Source of the DNA: Candidatus Coxiella mudrowiae
GTDB taxonomy: Bacteria; Pseudomonadota; Gammaproteobacteria; Coxiellales; Coxiellaceae
Direction of reading: 5' to 3'
Length of the DNA: 64,000 bases
Assembly: GCA_001077715.1 (NCBI GenBank)
Contig: CP011126.1
Span: 1-64,000, forward strand
A program made the translations under genes and the position numbers. Numbering within the stretch: position 1 is the first letter of the stretch; each line of letters opens with the position of its first letter. Positions 1 through 12,290 of this stretch are shown piece after piece. Below the pieces are notes generated by a model that was not told the origin of the DNA, did not search any database, and saw only the letters and a program-made list of their open reading frames with translations.

Positions 1-25
1 AACGCTAAATTTGTAAACATATCCT

Positions 26-1375
26 ATGTCAGTGCCAACATCTTTATGGGACAAGTGTCTTAATTATTTGCGTGACGAAATTCCGCCGCAACAATATAAC
101 ACTTGGATTCGACCCTTACACGCTGTGGAATCTAAACAAAACGGTTTATTATTGCTGGCGCCTAACCGGTTCGTGCTTGATTGGATTAATGAGCAATTTT
201 TAACTCGAATTCGAGAACTTCTCGACGAATTAACTGAAACACCTCCGAAAATAGAGCTACAAATTGGGAATAAATCTTCCACAGAAGCTGATCCAAAAAA
301 CGGGATTAACACGCCTATCCATAAGACAATTGTTGGAACCCCGCTTGTTCATTCACACACCAATATCAACAGCAATTTCACTTTTGAAACATTTGTGGAA
401 GGTAAATCTAATCAGCTTGCCCGAGCAGCTGCTACCCAAGTAGCGGAAAACCCGGGTCAGGCCTACAACCCGTTATTTACTTATGGAGGTGTGGGTTTAG
501 GAAAAACCCATTTAATGCATGCTGTTGGTAACGCGATTTTACAGAAAAATCCTGAAATAAAAGTCCTGTACCTACACTCAGAACGCTTTGTTGCCGATAT
601 GATCAAAGCCCTACAGCACAATGCGATGAATGACTTCAAACGTTTTTATCGTTCGGTAAATGCCTTACTGATCGACGATATTCAATTTTTTGCTGGGAAG
701 GATCGATCACAGGAAGAATTCTTCCATACTTTTAATGCTCTTCTCGATGGTCAGCAGCAAATTATATTAACTTGTGACCGTTATCCTAAAGAAATCAATG
801 GGTTGGAAGAAAGGCTGCAATCGCGGTTTGGATGGGGATTGACCGTGGCCATTGAACCACCGGAATTAGAAACGCGGGTGGCCATTTTAATGACAAAAGC
901 AGAACAATTAAAAATGCATCTTCCTCATGAAGTAGCGTTCTTTATAGCGAAGCACATCCAGTCTAACGTACGAGAGCTGGAAGGTGCTCTAAAAAGGGTT
1001 ATTGCTAACGCTCACTTCACAGGGCAACCAATAACGGTTGAATTTACTCGAGATGCACTTAAAGATTTGCTTACACTTCAAGCCCGCCTGATTACTATCG
1101 AAAATATCCAAAGGATCGTAGCTGAGTATTACAAGATCAAAGTAGCTGATTTATTAGCCAAACGGCGAAGCCGCTCTATTGCTCGACCTCGTCAAATGGC
1201 AATGGCTCTCGCTAAAGAACTTACGAACCATAGCCTTCCTGAAATTGGCGATTCATTTGGTGGTAGAGATCATACAACCGTATTACATGCTTGTCGTAAG
1301 GTGAGGGAACTACTTGCCACATCGCTGGATATTTTAGAAGATTATAAAAATCTGATGCGAATTTTATCCGGTTAA
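26..1375 (+). CDS. dnaA: Chromosomal replication initiator DnaA
   Basis: 449 residues, the usual length for a gammaproteobacterial DnaA. It binds DnaA boxes at oriC and opens the duplex. Visible parts: N-terminal DnaB-interaction domain (about 1-85), a short variable linker (85-112), the AAA+ domain with Walker A GGVGLGKT at about 153-160 and Walker B LLIDD near 214-218, and the C-terminal box-binding signature GRDHTTVLH at about 413-421. The ATG at 26 gives the family-typical start ([12 protein letters not shown]), although no good Shine-Dalgarno is seen in the 25 bases available upstream. It heads dnaA-dnaN-recF; the dnaA promoter and any adjacent boxes lie outside the window. Confidence 0.98.
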   Translation: MSVPTSLWDKCLNYLRDEIPPQQYNTWIRPLHAVESKQNGLLLLAPNRFVLDWINEQFLTRIRELLDELTETPPKIELQIGNKSSTEADPKNGINTPIHKTIVGTPLVHSHTNINSNFTFETFVEGKSNQLARAAATQVAENPGQAYNPLFTYGGVGLGKTHLMHAVGNAILQKNPEIKVLYLHSERFVADMIKALQHNAMNDFKRFYRSVNALLIDDIQFFAGKDRSQEEFFHTFNALLDGQQQIILTCDRYPKEINGLEERLQSRFGWGLTVAIEPPELETRVAILMTKAEQLKMHLPHEVAFFIAKHIQSNVRELEGALKRVIANAHFTGQPITVEFTRDALKDLLTLQARLITIENIQRIVAEYYKIKVADLLAKRRSRSIARPRQMAMALAKELTNHSLPEIGDSFGGRDHTTVLHACRKVRELLATSLDILEDYKNLMRILSG

Positions 1376-1405
1376 TTTAGATGATTAGTATATTAAGGAA
1401 CGCCC

Positions 1406-2515
1406 ATGAAACTGAACTTGATTCGTGAAACCCTCTTAAAAGCTTTACAACAAGTCATTGGAGTCTTGGAACGCAAACAAACGTTACCTATTCTCTCTAA
1501 TGTGTTGCTGTCCACTGAAAACAATCAGCTTTCCATTACAGGCACAGATCTGGAGGTTGAATTAATAGGGCAAACGAAATTGGACGATGAAAATTTAGAG
1601 GCTTCCCGCTTAACCTTACCAGGCCGAAAATTGATGGATATCTGTCGTGCTCTTCCCGAAAACGCGCCAATTGAGTTACATCGCGATAAAGAAAAAATTA
1701 TATTGCGTTCAGGCCAAAGTCGCTTCATGTTATCGACCTTACCGGCCAATGATTTTCCGACGGTAGAGAAACTCGAATATCATCTCAAATTGACCCTACC
1801 CCAATATCAACTTCATCGCTTGTTGCAGCGAACTTATTTCGCCATGGCCCAGAAAGATGTTCGATATTATTTAAACGGTTTACTTCTCGAAACACATCCG
1901 ACTAAATTGCACGCTGTTGCCACCGATGGTCATCGCCTTGCTTTCCACGTCTTAGGAATTGAAACTGCTATTGAGCATCGGTTGCAAGTTATTATTCCTC
2001 GAAAAGGAGTTATTGAATTATTACGACTTCTAGCTGACAACGAAGATCCTGTTACGTTAATGATTGGAAACAATCATGTGTGTGTTTCTACTACGGATTT
2101 CACCTTTACTTCCAAATTAATCGAAGGCCGTTTCCCTGATTATGAACGAGTTATTCCCAAAGGGGGTAATAAACAAATTACTATCGATCGAGATCTCTTA
2201 AAGCAAGCGCTTAGTCGAACCGCTATTTTATGTAATGAAAAATTTAAGGGAATCCGTTTCGAGCTTCGCCACGGATTATTACGTATCTTGTCCAACAATC
2301 CGGAGCAAGAAACAGCTGAAGAGGAAATTGAAATTGATTACACTAAAGAAAAATTAGATATTGGATTTAACGTTAATTATTTGCTAGACATTTTAAATGT
2401 CGTTGAGCGGGGGAACGTGGTGTTAACCTTCTCTGATTCAAACAGCAGTGTATTAGTTACTGAGGCAGAAAATCAAATAGACACTGCCTTCGTCGTCATG
2501 CCTATGCGGCTTTAA
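1406..2515 (+). CDS. dnaN: DNA polymerase III beta sliding clamp
   Basis: 369 residues, normal for the three-domain beta clamp that encircles DNA and tethers polymerase III. The protein begins [17 protein letters not shown] and ends in VVMPMRL, the conserved C-terminal tail next to the clamp-binding cleft. The motif VATDGHRLA, typical of the middle domain, is present around residues 172-180. It lies 30 bases after dnaA and 4 bases before recF, with AAGGA before its ATG, so it is probably co-transcribed with both. No defect seen. Confidence 0.98.
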   Translation: MKLNLIRETLLKALQQVIGVLERKQTLPILSNVLLSTENNQLSITGTDLEVELIGQTKLDDENLEASRLTLPGRKLMDICRALPENAPIELHRDKEKIILRSGQSRFMLSTLPANDFPTVEKLEYHLKLTLPQYQLHRLLQRTYFAMAQKDVRYYLNGLLLETHPTKLHAVATDGHRLAFHVLGIETAIEHRLQVIIPRKGVIELLRLLADNEDPVTLMIGNNHVCVSTTDFTFTSKLIEGRFPDYERVIPKGGNKQITIDRDLLKQALSRTAILCNEKFKGIRFELRHGLLRILSNNPEQETAEEEIEIDYTKEKLDIGFNVNYLLDILNVVERGNVVLTFSDSNSSVLVTEAENQIDTAFVVMPMRL

Positions 2516-2519
2516 TTGG

Positions 2520-3668
2520 ATGCCAATAATTGCATCATTAAAAATCAATCAATTTAGAAACTTAAAAGAGGTGGCTATTTCACCCACTTCAGGGTTCAAT
2601 TTTGTCTTTGGCCCTAATGGAGCTGGAAAAACAAGTTTACTCGAATCGATTTATTTTTTAGGAGTCGGACGATCCTTCCGAACCCATCTTACTCAACGAC
2701 TTATCCAACATACGGCTGATCATTTCTCCGTATTCGTTACTATTAAGGAAAAGGAATGCCTTACCCCTCTCGGAGTTGAACGCTATCAATCGGGGGATGG
2801 ACGTTTAAAACTTGATGGTGAAGCAGTTTCTAATTGGGCTTTATCGGCAAAGCAATTGCCTCTTTGTTTATTAAGCGCCATGAGTCACCGATTTTTGCTG
2901 GACGGTCCAAAAATTCGTCGGCAATTTTTAGATTGGCTATTGTTTCATATGGAACCTACTTTTTTTCCTGCATGGCAACGGATTCAACGCTCATTGAAAC
3001 AACGTAATGCGGCCCTGAAATCACAACTTCCACTCGATGAAATTACTCATTGGGACCAATTGCTTGCTGAAGACGCTGAGTCTGTTGATCTATTACGGCA
3101 GAACATTGTCTCTGAGTTCAAGACTCTATTTAGCCAGGTGCTGCAACATTTTTTGCCTAACCAAAGCATTCTGACTCATTATTATCGAGGTTGGCCTGAA
3201 AAAAAATCTCTGTTGGATCAGCTCCAATCTAATCTCAGGCAAGATTTACAGCGCGGTTATACCCAGAGTGGACCTCAACGCGCCGACTTTCGACTTTTAA
3301 TTCGTGATATCCCGGCTCAAGATATTCTGTCTCAAGGACAACAAAAGCTCGTTACTTACGCACTCCATCTTACTCAAGGACTTTTTTTCAAAGAGAAAAC
3401 TCAAACCACACCGATTTACTTAATCGATGACCTACCAGCCGAATTGGACACTGAGAAGCGTCACAGAGTAATCGATTTTTTAACTCAACTGCAATCCCAA
3501 GTGTTTATCACGGGAACAAATCCCGAAGAAATTGAAACTCCCAGAAATAGGACCGTGTTTCACGTGGAACATGGAGATGTTAATTCTCTCTCTAGGGAAA
3601 AAGAGAACACTAACTTTACTTGGCTTCAAAGGCCAAATTTATATGGATTTCCTCTTCTAGAGAATTAA
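2520..3668 (+). CDS. recF: DNA replication and repair protein RecF, with C-terminal extension
   Basis: SMC-like ATPase that helps load RecA at single-strand gaps. Walker [10 protein letters not shown] lies at residues 31-39; a signature-like LSQGQQK and a Walker [12 protein letters not shown] are in the C-terminal third. At 382 residues it is about 20-25 longer than most RecF proteins. The family normally ends close to the segment TVFHVEHG (near base 3575), so the last residues look like read-through into former intergenic or antisense sequence after loss of the original stop. A parS-like palindrome sits inside this 3' end at 3556. Start ATG 4 bases after dnaN. Probably functional. Confidence 0.93.
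   Translation: MPIIASLKINQFRNLKEVAISPTSGFNFVFGPNGAGKTSLLESIYFLGVGRSFRTHLTQRLIQHTADHFSVFVTIKEKECLTPLGVERYQSGDGRLKLDGEAVSNWALSAKQLPLCLLSAMSHRFLLDGPKIRRQFLDWLLFHMEPTFFPAWQRIQRSLKQRNAALKSQLPLDEITHWDQLLAEDAESVDLLRQNIVSEFKTLFSQVLQHFLPNQSILTHYYRGWPEKKSLLDQLQSNLRQDLQRGYTQSGPQRADFRLLIRDIPAQDILSQGQQKLVTYALHLTQGLFFKEKTQTTPIYLIDDLPAELDTEKRHRVIDFLTQLQSQVFITGTNPEEIETPRNRTVFHVEHGDVNSLSREKENTNFTWLQRPNLYGFPLLEN
3556..3571. promoter_or_regulatory. parS-like ParB binding site (inside recF 3' end)
   Basis: TGTTTCACGTGGAACA fits the degenerate chromosomal parS consensus TGTTNCACGTGNAACA at every fixed position. The two variable positions differ between half-sites, so it is slightly less symmetric than the site at 4484. 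It lies in the 3' end of recF, 0.9 kb from the second site and 27-28 kb from parA/parB. Function is inferred from the match. Confidence 0.8.
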
Positions 3669-4420
3669 ATATCCATTTAACTTGCAATTCACTATCCCAA
3701 AGACAATCTCCCAAATCATAATGCCACCACTCATTGCGATAGTTTAGTTTATAAATCCAACATTAATCATCAGATGAAAAAGCATTCTACGATGGGTACG
3801 ATATATATTCCACTGTTGGGGATCAATCCCAAGTGGGGGATTCTATTCGTTTTCAAAAAAGTCTGTTCGAGATAATTCACTGACTTCATCAAACTCGGTA
3901 CCAAAAGCCCATACTTCTCCTGAATGACTATGACCAATAGCAAGATCAACTGCTCCCCCAGAATTGTGGGGAGAAATGGCAAACTGACTGGGATCATTAG
4001 GATGCGCCGCATATTTTCTGGTTTCTTGTTCAATATTTTCCTTTCTCCAATCGGGATACTGTTTCCTCACTGTTTCACACATAAAATTAAATATATCCAC
4101 CTGCGTCTCTAGAGAACGATAGGTATCAAAAAGAAGCAAGCTATAATGCGGCGCCAGCTGTTTCGCTACGATTTGTAATTGTTCCAAAACAGAGCGACGT
4201 GTTAGGATATAATCTTGCATCCCTTTTCTGCCTTCATTTCGATAACTATTCAAGGGAATAAGGTGTTTTCTCTTGAGATCATACAGCATTTAGAACCTTG
4301 ACGAATAACCTCAATCTCTTCCAAAGAGAGTGATTGATACTGAAAGCTAATGGGTTCATCCAATCTTTCTACTAACAAAGAATTTAATTTATCTCCATGG
4401 AGGTATCCTTCTAAGTGTCC
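3616..4420 (-). pseudogene. D-alanyl-D-alanine dipeptidase (VanX/DdpX-like, M15 family), broken
   Basis: Zinc dipeptidase of the VanX/DdpX type that cleaves D-Ala-D-Ala. Three reading frames are needed. The N-terminal piece (GYLHGDKLNSLLVERLDEP) runs to about 4262; the next frame (3843-4289) carries LLLFDTYRS and the zinc/active-site motif SPHNSGGAVDL; a final frame supplies EWWHYDLGD, the conserved C-terminal EWWH(Y/F)D motif, near 3700. Frameshifts at about 4262 and between 3770 and 3860 break it. Catalytic motifs are still readable, so inactivation is probably recent. Its last codons overlap the extended 3' end of recF on the other strand. Confidence 0.88.
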
Positions 4421-4483
4421 TATAAACTTAAAAATTTATCGCCGCTGCCATCTTCGAGAAACAAAATTCTGACTAATGGGGTA

Positions 4484-4499
4484 TGTTTCACGTGAAACA
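4484..4499. promoter_or_regulatory. parS site, perfect palindrome
   Basis: TGTTTCACGTGAAACA is a perfect 16-bp palindrome identical to the classic chromosomal parS consensus, and the symmetry extends one base each side (4483-4500). It lies in the recF-gyrB gap upstream of gyrB. ParA and ParB are encoded at 30-31.7 kb of this window, so a complete ParABS segregation system is present. It is non-coding and still perfect beside a decayed gene, suggesting selection. Confidence 0.92.
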
Positions 4500-4613
4500 T
4501 TGATTGTTCGTTTCTCTTCTCTTCAAAAGCTTAATTGAGATAACTATACTCCACAATAAACGTAACAGCTATCCTCTTTTATGATACAATTAACCCGTTA
4601 TTTAGAAGAGTAG

Positions 4614-7073
<2,460 letters not shown>

Positions 7074-7130
7074 ACAAACTATCCACTAAGTGTCGTATAC
7101 TTAATCATTTTTACACTCTATGGTTTCGGC

Positions 7131-7152
7131 ATTTCATACCGAGTTATGAAAT
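7131..7152. terminator. Inverted repeat after gyrB, possible terminator stem
   Basis: ATTTCATA (7131-7138) and TATGAAAT (7145-7152) form a perfect 8-bp stem with a 6-base loop, 58 bases after the gyrB stop. There is no following T-tract, so it is only a weak candidate for transcription termination or mRNA 3' end protection. Confidence 0.3.
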
Positions 7153-7209
7153 TAACTCATCTACAGTGGCCTATAATAATTAAAGGATTAGCGTTCAAGG
7201 AAGAGGCAA

Positions 7210-8054
7210 ATAGCAGAACGCTCCCTTTAGAAAGGTCAAATTTCGTTCGGTTTAGTTAAGGTTCCTGTTTCTCTGTATCCCGTAGTGGGTCGGGCAGAAG
7301 TTCATTTTCATCTATTATTTATAGTCACAATATAGCTGTCACAATATAGCTCGTATTCTTTATAAACGCGTGAACAAAGAGGCAGCGAAGAAGTTCCTTA
7401 GAATAAAATTGTAAAGGCTTATGAATACGATGCGGAGATTATGTTGTTGTTAAAGAAAAAGAGCTTAAAAAAGCAGCTCTAGAAAGCACCCAAAGCATAG
7501 AAATAGAGAGTTTCCTGCCCCGAAAAGAAGTCGACTATGTATAGCCTTATTACGCAGTGCGTGCCAAAGGAGAAAAAGGATATCTCATATTACGAGAGAT
7601 ATTTAAGAAAAACTGATACCGTAGGCATTTAAAAAATTGTGATCTATTCTAAGCAGTATTTAGCCTCTGTTTTTCCTTATAAAAATTGGCTCCTCGTTAA
7701 TCTTCTACGTTTTGCAAAAGAATTCACAAAATTAGAGGATTTAAATTTACCCTCTCAAAACCATAAAACAATATAAAATAAAGAATCAACAGCTGGCGAA
7801 GAGTTAGTTAATTCCATGCTATCTAAATAGGAACCTGAAAATACCATGACGAATTTCATGAAAAAATTATGAAACAGATCGAAACGAAAATCAAAACAGG
7901 AAAAACAATTAGCTTCAAAGAAGAAGCTCCCGTTAGTTCTAACGTAGTCGATTTTATAGAATTGCTTAAGAAAAGGATTAAAGAAAAAGAAAAAAACAAA
8001 GAACCTCAGAAAAAAAAGAAAAACGACCGCTCGAAAAACAAGTGCAAGCAATAG
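7210..8054 (+). pseudogene. ku: Ku, non-homologous end-joining DNA end-binding protein, broken
   Basis: Relic of bacterial Ku, the homodimeric ring that binds double-strand break ends and recruits LigD. Pieces in order: AERSL*KGQISFGLVKVPVSLYPV (7213-7280), the N-terminal Ku signature with an amber codon where the invariant Trp of LWKG belongs; TQSIEIESFLPRKEVDYV near 7490, the IeI..FVp..eiD core; KGEKGYLILREIF near 7570; VFPYKNWLLVNLLRFAKEF near 7670-7730; and a 61-residue open frame (7869-8054) with the Ku C-terminal basic tail. The initiator reads ATA (7210) after a good AGGAAGAGG ribosome site, so both ATG>ATA and TGG>TAG are inferred. Other stops, frameshifts and a 14-bp tandem duplication follow. 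Confidence 0.9.
7324..7351 (+). repeat. 14-bp tandem duplication inside ku relic
   Basis: GTCACAATATAGCT occurs twice back to back (7324-7337, 7338-7351), perfectly. The unit is not a multiple of three and carries a TAG. Confidence 0.95.
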
Positions 8055-8057
8055 GTA

Positions 8058-10442
8058 ATTCGTTTTAAGTTTAAAAAAAATACCACTAAAAACCCGATTT
8101 CTCGTAAACCCATGAGCCCGAGGGCGAAATCATCTCACCATCAAATCAACCTGTTTTTATAGTTCAGAAACATGATTCCTCTTATATCTACTACGATCTT
8201 CGATTAGAAAAGGTATTTTAAAAAGTTAGTCCACTCCCAAAGGTTCTTAATTAAATTCTGATATAAAGCGGCTTTCTGTCCAAGTAGAATATCATTCTAT
8301 GGAATATACAAATTTTAAAGTCAATATCACTAAAGGTCATTATAAAGTCGCCGGCGTTATTATATAGGATCTTGGAACATTAGAACCAAAAAAAATCCTT
8401 GTGAAAGTTTAGCCAGAAAGCTCGTTTTAACTCTTAATTGGAAAAAATTAAAAGGAAAGTAGTATTTAGTTAGGAATTAGACGCGGATAAAAAAAATAGT
8501 TATTAATTAAAAAAAGACAATTATGGTAATTCCTCTTTTGATATCGACGATGAACCTTTTAGTATAATCAGCGGTGCGTCCGTAGAAGAAATAGAGAAAT
8601 TTCACTCTCCACTGGATATCTCATTGATAGAAGGCAATAAAATTAAAAATTCCTGCTTTCATTAAACCACAATTCGCTAAATTATTCAGCTCGATACATA
8701 ATTCCTCCGAATGGATTAATAAAATTAAATTCGATAGTTATCAAATTATCTGTATTATAAAAACAATTACTTACTCGTAAAAAAAACAACATTAGACTTT
8801 AAAATTAGAACTCCTAGTTAATAAGGTAAAAATAATTCTTGTTAATAATACAATTTTAGATAGAGAAATAGTTGTTTTAGATGAGGAAAGCCGATCCGAT
8901 TTTCAAATTTTACAAAATGTCCTAAGAACTAAAAGTCAAAATGAAATAAAATATTGTACCTTTGATATTCATTTTTCGAAAATTTCGATCTTTCATAAAC
9001 GCATTTATTAAAACGCAAAGAGCTGTTAAAAAAATATTTTCTCGTTGGAGCGAAAAGAATTCTAATATACTTCATTCGAACCATATAAAAGGAAATGAAA
9101 AAGTATATTTAACAGAACCTAGAAATCGGGTCTCAAGGGTATCATTTCTAAAAGAGTAGATTCCTCTTACGAAAAAAAAGAACGAGTAGCTGATTAAAAA
9201 CTAAATTTAAAAATCAGCAGGAATTTGTCATTGGAAGTTATATAGATTCTATCGGCGAAGAATCTTATTTTGGCGCTTTACTTTTTGGGTATTTTTAAGA
9301 AAAAAACCTTAATTATTCTGTCAGAATAGAAACTAGTTTTACTCAGTTATGGTTAAAACAAGTGTATCAAAAATTGATGTATAGAAAACAAACTAAATCT
9401 GCTTTTAGGGAGGTACCTGATTTTGAAAAATCCTCCACGCATTAGGTAAAACCCACTCTTGTTGCTGAAATCAAATTTTTAAATGGAGAGAAAATAAACG
9501 ATTGAGACAGCTTATCTTTAAAGGATCGTACAAAGATAAAAAAGCTCAACAAATAAAATTAGAATCAATCCTATCAAAAAATAAAATTTCGACGAATAAA
9601 AATTTAATTCCTAGGAAAAAACTGAAAAATAAAGAAAAAATATTGTATCCCAAAAATTGGATTATCAAGCGCCAATTGACTAAATTTTATTTAAAAAATT
9701 TCTGACTGGTTGTTACCATACGTCATTCATTCTACCTTGATGCTACTACGCTATCCTGATAGATATAATAATGCGAAACCTTTCATTTACGGTGTAGAGC
9801 TTCAAGAAAAGAGTAAAAAAAGAATTTATGTAACTATCTGAGATTAAAAAGGGTCTTATTATTTTAATTCAAATGGAAGTTTTAAAAATTCATCCCTGGA
9901 ATAGCCGAGACAACCATATCGAAAAGTTTAACTACCTAATCTTCGACCTCAATCCTCACCCCAAAGTTAATTGGAAAAGTATAATTAAATGCAAAAAAAA
10001 ATTCAAGGAAGTTTTAAATTTTTTAAGTCTTAAAAGCTTTGTAAAAACATCTAGTGGAAAGGGATTAGATTTATATGTTCTCATTCCTCCTCATTCCAAT
10101 TGTAATAAATTTTATTATTTCGCTCATCAATTGGCGAAATTAATTTTAAAAATTAATCCACGGCTTTACTACACGGCTGAGCTAATTAAATATAGGCGGA
10201 TTAACAAAATATTTATAGATTATATTTGAAACAATCGAGGAGATATTTGTGTAGCTGCTTATAGAACTAGAGAAAAAACACGTTTTTCATCTCTACGACA
10301 ATTCTCTGAGAAGAATTATTTTCAATCAAATCTAAATTATCAATATAATATGGAAAATATATTTCGTCTCCTGAAAGCGTTAAAAAAAGATTCACTGGAA
10401 GATTTCTTTACTATTCAGAAAAAATCACTAAAAAAAATGTGA
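8058..10442 (+). pseudogene. ligD: LigD, multidomain ATP-dependent DNA ligase of NHEJ, broken
   Basis: All three LigD domains can be read in pieces, in the Pseudomonas-type order. Phosphoesterase (about 8090-8420): FIVQKHDSSYIYYDLRLEK, EYHSMEYTNFK, and VII*DLGTLEP with an amber for the expected Trp. Ligase (about 8640-9690): SEWINKIKFDSYQI, the adenylation region, then REIVVLDEESRSDFQILQN, SNHIKGNEK and QEFVIGSYIDSIGEES. Polymerase (9620-10442): EKILYPKNWIIKRQL and a 118-residue open piece (9873-10229) with IHPWNSRDN, YLIFDLNPHP and SFVKTSSGKGL, matching the primase-polymerase core. It starts within a few bases of the ku relic, so the two were an operon. Many stops and shifts; non-functional. 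Confidence 0.9.
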
Positions 10443-10491
10443 AACATTTTCAACAATAAATTGAAAATTTAATCATTGATTGTTATAACGT

Positions 10492-10988
10492 TTACAAGAA
10501 CTGTAAAATTAGGCACCATAATTTGCTTACGATCTTTCTATAAAATCGTATATCGAAAATGAATGTTAATAACTTTTCTAATACATTACTTACTGTAATA
10601 CGGTCGTTTATACCGAAAGGCTCATAAAATAAAATCAAAAAACTAGAAAGCACATTGGAAAACATATTCTTTAGGATAAATCCCAATGAAAAACCAGTTA
10701 ATCTCAAGTCAGTCGCCAGAGCAGTTACGTTAATACCCATCGTTCCTAAAGCAGTAATGCCTCTAACTACTAGCACCATTACATAACCAATCTGACCATA
10801 ATTGCAACAAATAGTGGCGTCCTAAGCTCGATTAGGATAAAAAATAAAGAATTAAATAACGAACAATCAGAGCGACAAATCAAGCAGCGAAAAAAATCAG
10901 GACTCTCACTGAAATTTTAGGAAGAACACCCCATAATTTTGGAGTAGATAATAGTCATCCCTAATTCAATTGGTTTTAAATTATCCAT
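10492..10988 (-). pseudogene. MscS-family mechanosensitive channel, truncated
   Basis: The open piece 10492-10779 contains the pore-helix and beta-domain entry of small-conductance mechanosensitive channels: GINVTALATDLRLTGFSLGF, then LKNMFSNVLSSFLILFYEPF and GINDRITV, resembling the family pattern of glycine/alanine-spaced TM3 followed by (L/F)KD.(L/I)SN. Upstream on the minus strand (10780-10988) remnants of the earlier membrane helices appear in other frames; the C-terminal cytoplasmic vestibule is missing. These channels release solutes on osmotic down-shock. It lies just downstream of rsmD on the same strand. Confidence 0.75.
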
Positions 10989-10990
10989 GG

Positions 10991-11566
10991 TTAGTCTCCT
11001 TTTTTAAAGCGAAAAAATAAACTATAAAATATACTAGTTGTTCTCTTTTCGCGATAAATTTCCCAATTACTAGGAAGAATAAATGATATATTCTTTTCAG
11101 CTTCAACGTAAATATAAGCTTGTGGGGCAAGAATTTTTGTTTTCTCTAACCAAAGAGCAGCTTGATTGATAAGCCTTTGGTAAAAGGGTGGATCAAGAAA
11201 AACAATATTAAAAGGAACATTTTTTAGCTTGGGAATTTCTGAAGTAAATTCTTCACAAACAAATTCAGTATTTGTAGTATTTAAAATTTCTGCATTTTTC
11301 TGTAGGGTTTCAATAACGTTCTTTGAGCGATCAAGAAAGGTAACGTGAGCACATCCTCGGGACAAAGCTTCAAAACCCAAGGCTCCACTACCTGCAAACA
11401 AATCTAAACAATAAGCATCCTTGATATAAGGAGATAACCAATTAAAGAGGGTTTCCCGAATACGATCCGCAGTGGGTCGCAATTCTGGTAAGGAAGGAAA
11501 ATCGATTTTCCTTCCTCGCCATTTTCCACCAATGATTCGTAATTTTCGTGGTAAATGCTGAACCAT
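10991..11566 (-). CDS. rsmD: 16S rRNA (guanine-966-N2) methyltransferase RsmD
   Basis: 191 residues, normal length. It methylates G966 of 16S rRNA in the assembled small subunit using SAM. Sequence signs: LRIIGGKWRGRKI at the N-terminus, LRPTADRIRETLFNWL, SAM-binding LDLFAGSGALGFEALSRG (about 54-71) and the catalytic VFLDPPF. It is intact among dead neighbours: M16 peptidase relics upstream on the same strand and the MscS relic downstream. It is the only one of four 16S rRNA methyltransferase genes in this window still open. Confidence 0.96.
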   Translation of the reverse strand: MVQHLPRKLRIIGGKWRGRKIDFPSLPELRPTADRIRETLFNWLSPYIKDAYCLDLFAGSGALGFEALSRGCAHVTFLDRSKNVIETLQKNAEILNTTNTEFVCEEFTSEIPKLKNVPFNIVFLDPPFYQRLINQAALWLEKTKILAPQAYIYVEAEKNISFILPSNWEIYREKRTTSIFYSLFFRFKKGD

Positions 11567-11620
11567 AAAAACCTATTACCTGGATTTTTTGGTACGCGTA
11601 GTAAGTCTTGTTCTTAACAT

Positions 11621-12290
11621 TTATCCTACCTTCTTTTTCGGATGTAATACTCTCTTTAGTGTTTTAGTCCACTCTCGCTTCGACTCTTTGCCCAAGGAAA
11701 AAGACAAATCATTTAATGTGCTTTTTTTACCCACCACAATAACTGTCATTTCTTTAGGATGAATGAATTTTGCAAACGTAGCCTTTACTTGCTCCTCGGT
11801 TACCGCTTGTATTTTTTTTGTGATACGTATCAAGATAATTTAAAAGCAAATAATAAAATATAATATTTGTCACGTTGGCTAATAAATTCGCATTCGTAGA
11901 TAATTTCATACTGAAATTACTAACAATATTTTTCTTTGTAACTTCTAAACTGGCATACATTTAAGCCTTTTTTAACAAACCTCCGCAACGCCGTTTGCGC
12001 CACTTCTAAAGCTTCATGCGCCTTGGGTATTCGCGTTTTTCAGTCCTATATAAAAAGTATCTCCATATTTTAAAGATGATAAACTACTGTAAGCGCCATA
12101 AGAAAGTATTTGTTAAAGAAGCTACCCCAAATTATTTCGATCGTAGGAAGAACCAACAGAAAAAACAGCTTCAATATCCACCATTGGAATTTCTGGCTCG
12201 CTTACAAAATAAACATCCATCCCATTTTTTTGTTTGTCAATACTGAATTTTGGGCTAAGGCTTTTTTTAACTCAGCAAGACTATAATCTT
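11621..12290 (-). pseudogene. M16-family peptidase (second of a tandem pair), broken with internal deletion
   Basis: The C-terminal part is readable: YASLEVTKKNIVSNFSMKLS and NANLLANVTNI, then KKIQAVTEEQVKATFAKFI and EMTVIVVGKKS (11621-11833), the usual end of an M16 subunit. The N-terminal start PEIPMVDIEAVFSVGSSYD is readable near 12180-12240 in another frame. In between only SSLKYGDTFYIGLKNANTQ survives, so several hundred bases of the centre are missing. Such Zn-peptidase homologues often occur as a catalytic plus non-catalytic pair; the absence of an HxxEH here fits the non-catalytic partner or the deletion. Confidence 0.8.

Noticed and set aside
11754-11960. 68-codon minus-strand frame as an independent small gene
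   Set aside because: Its text (YASLEVTKKNIVSNF) is part of the C-terminal region of an M16 peptidase relic.
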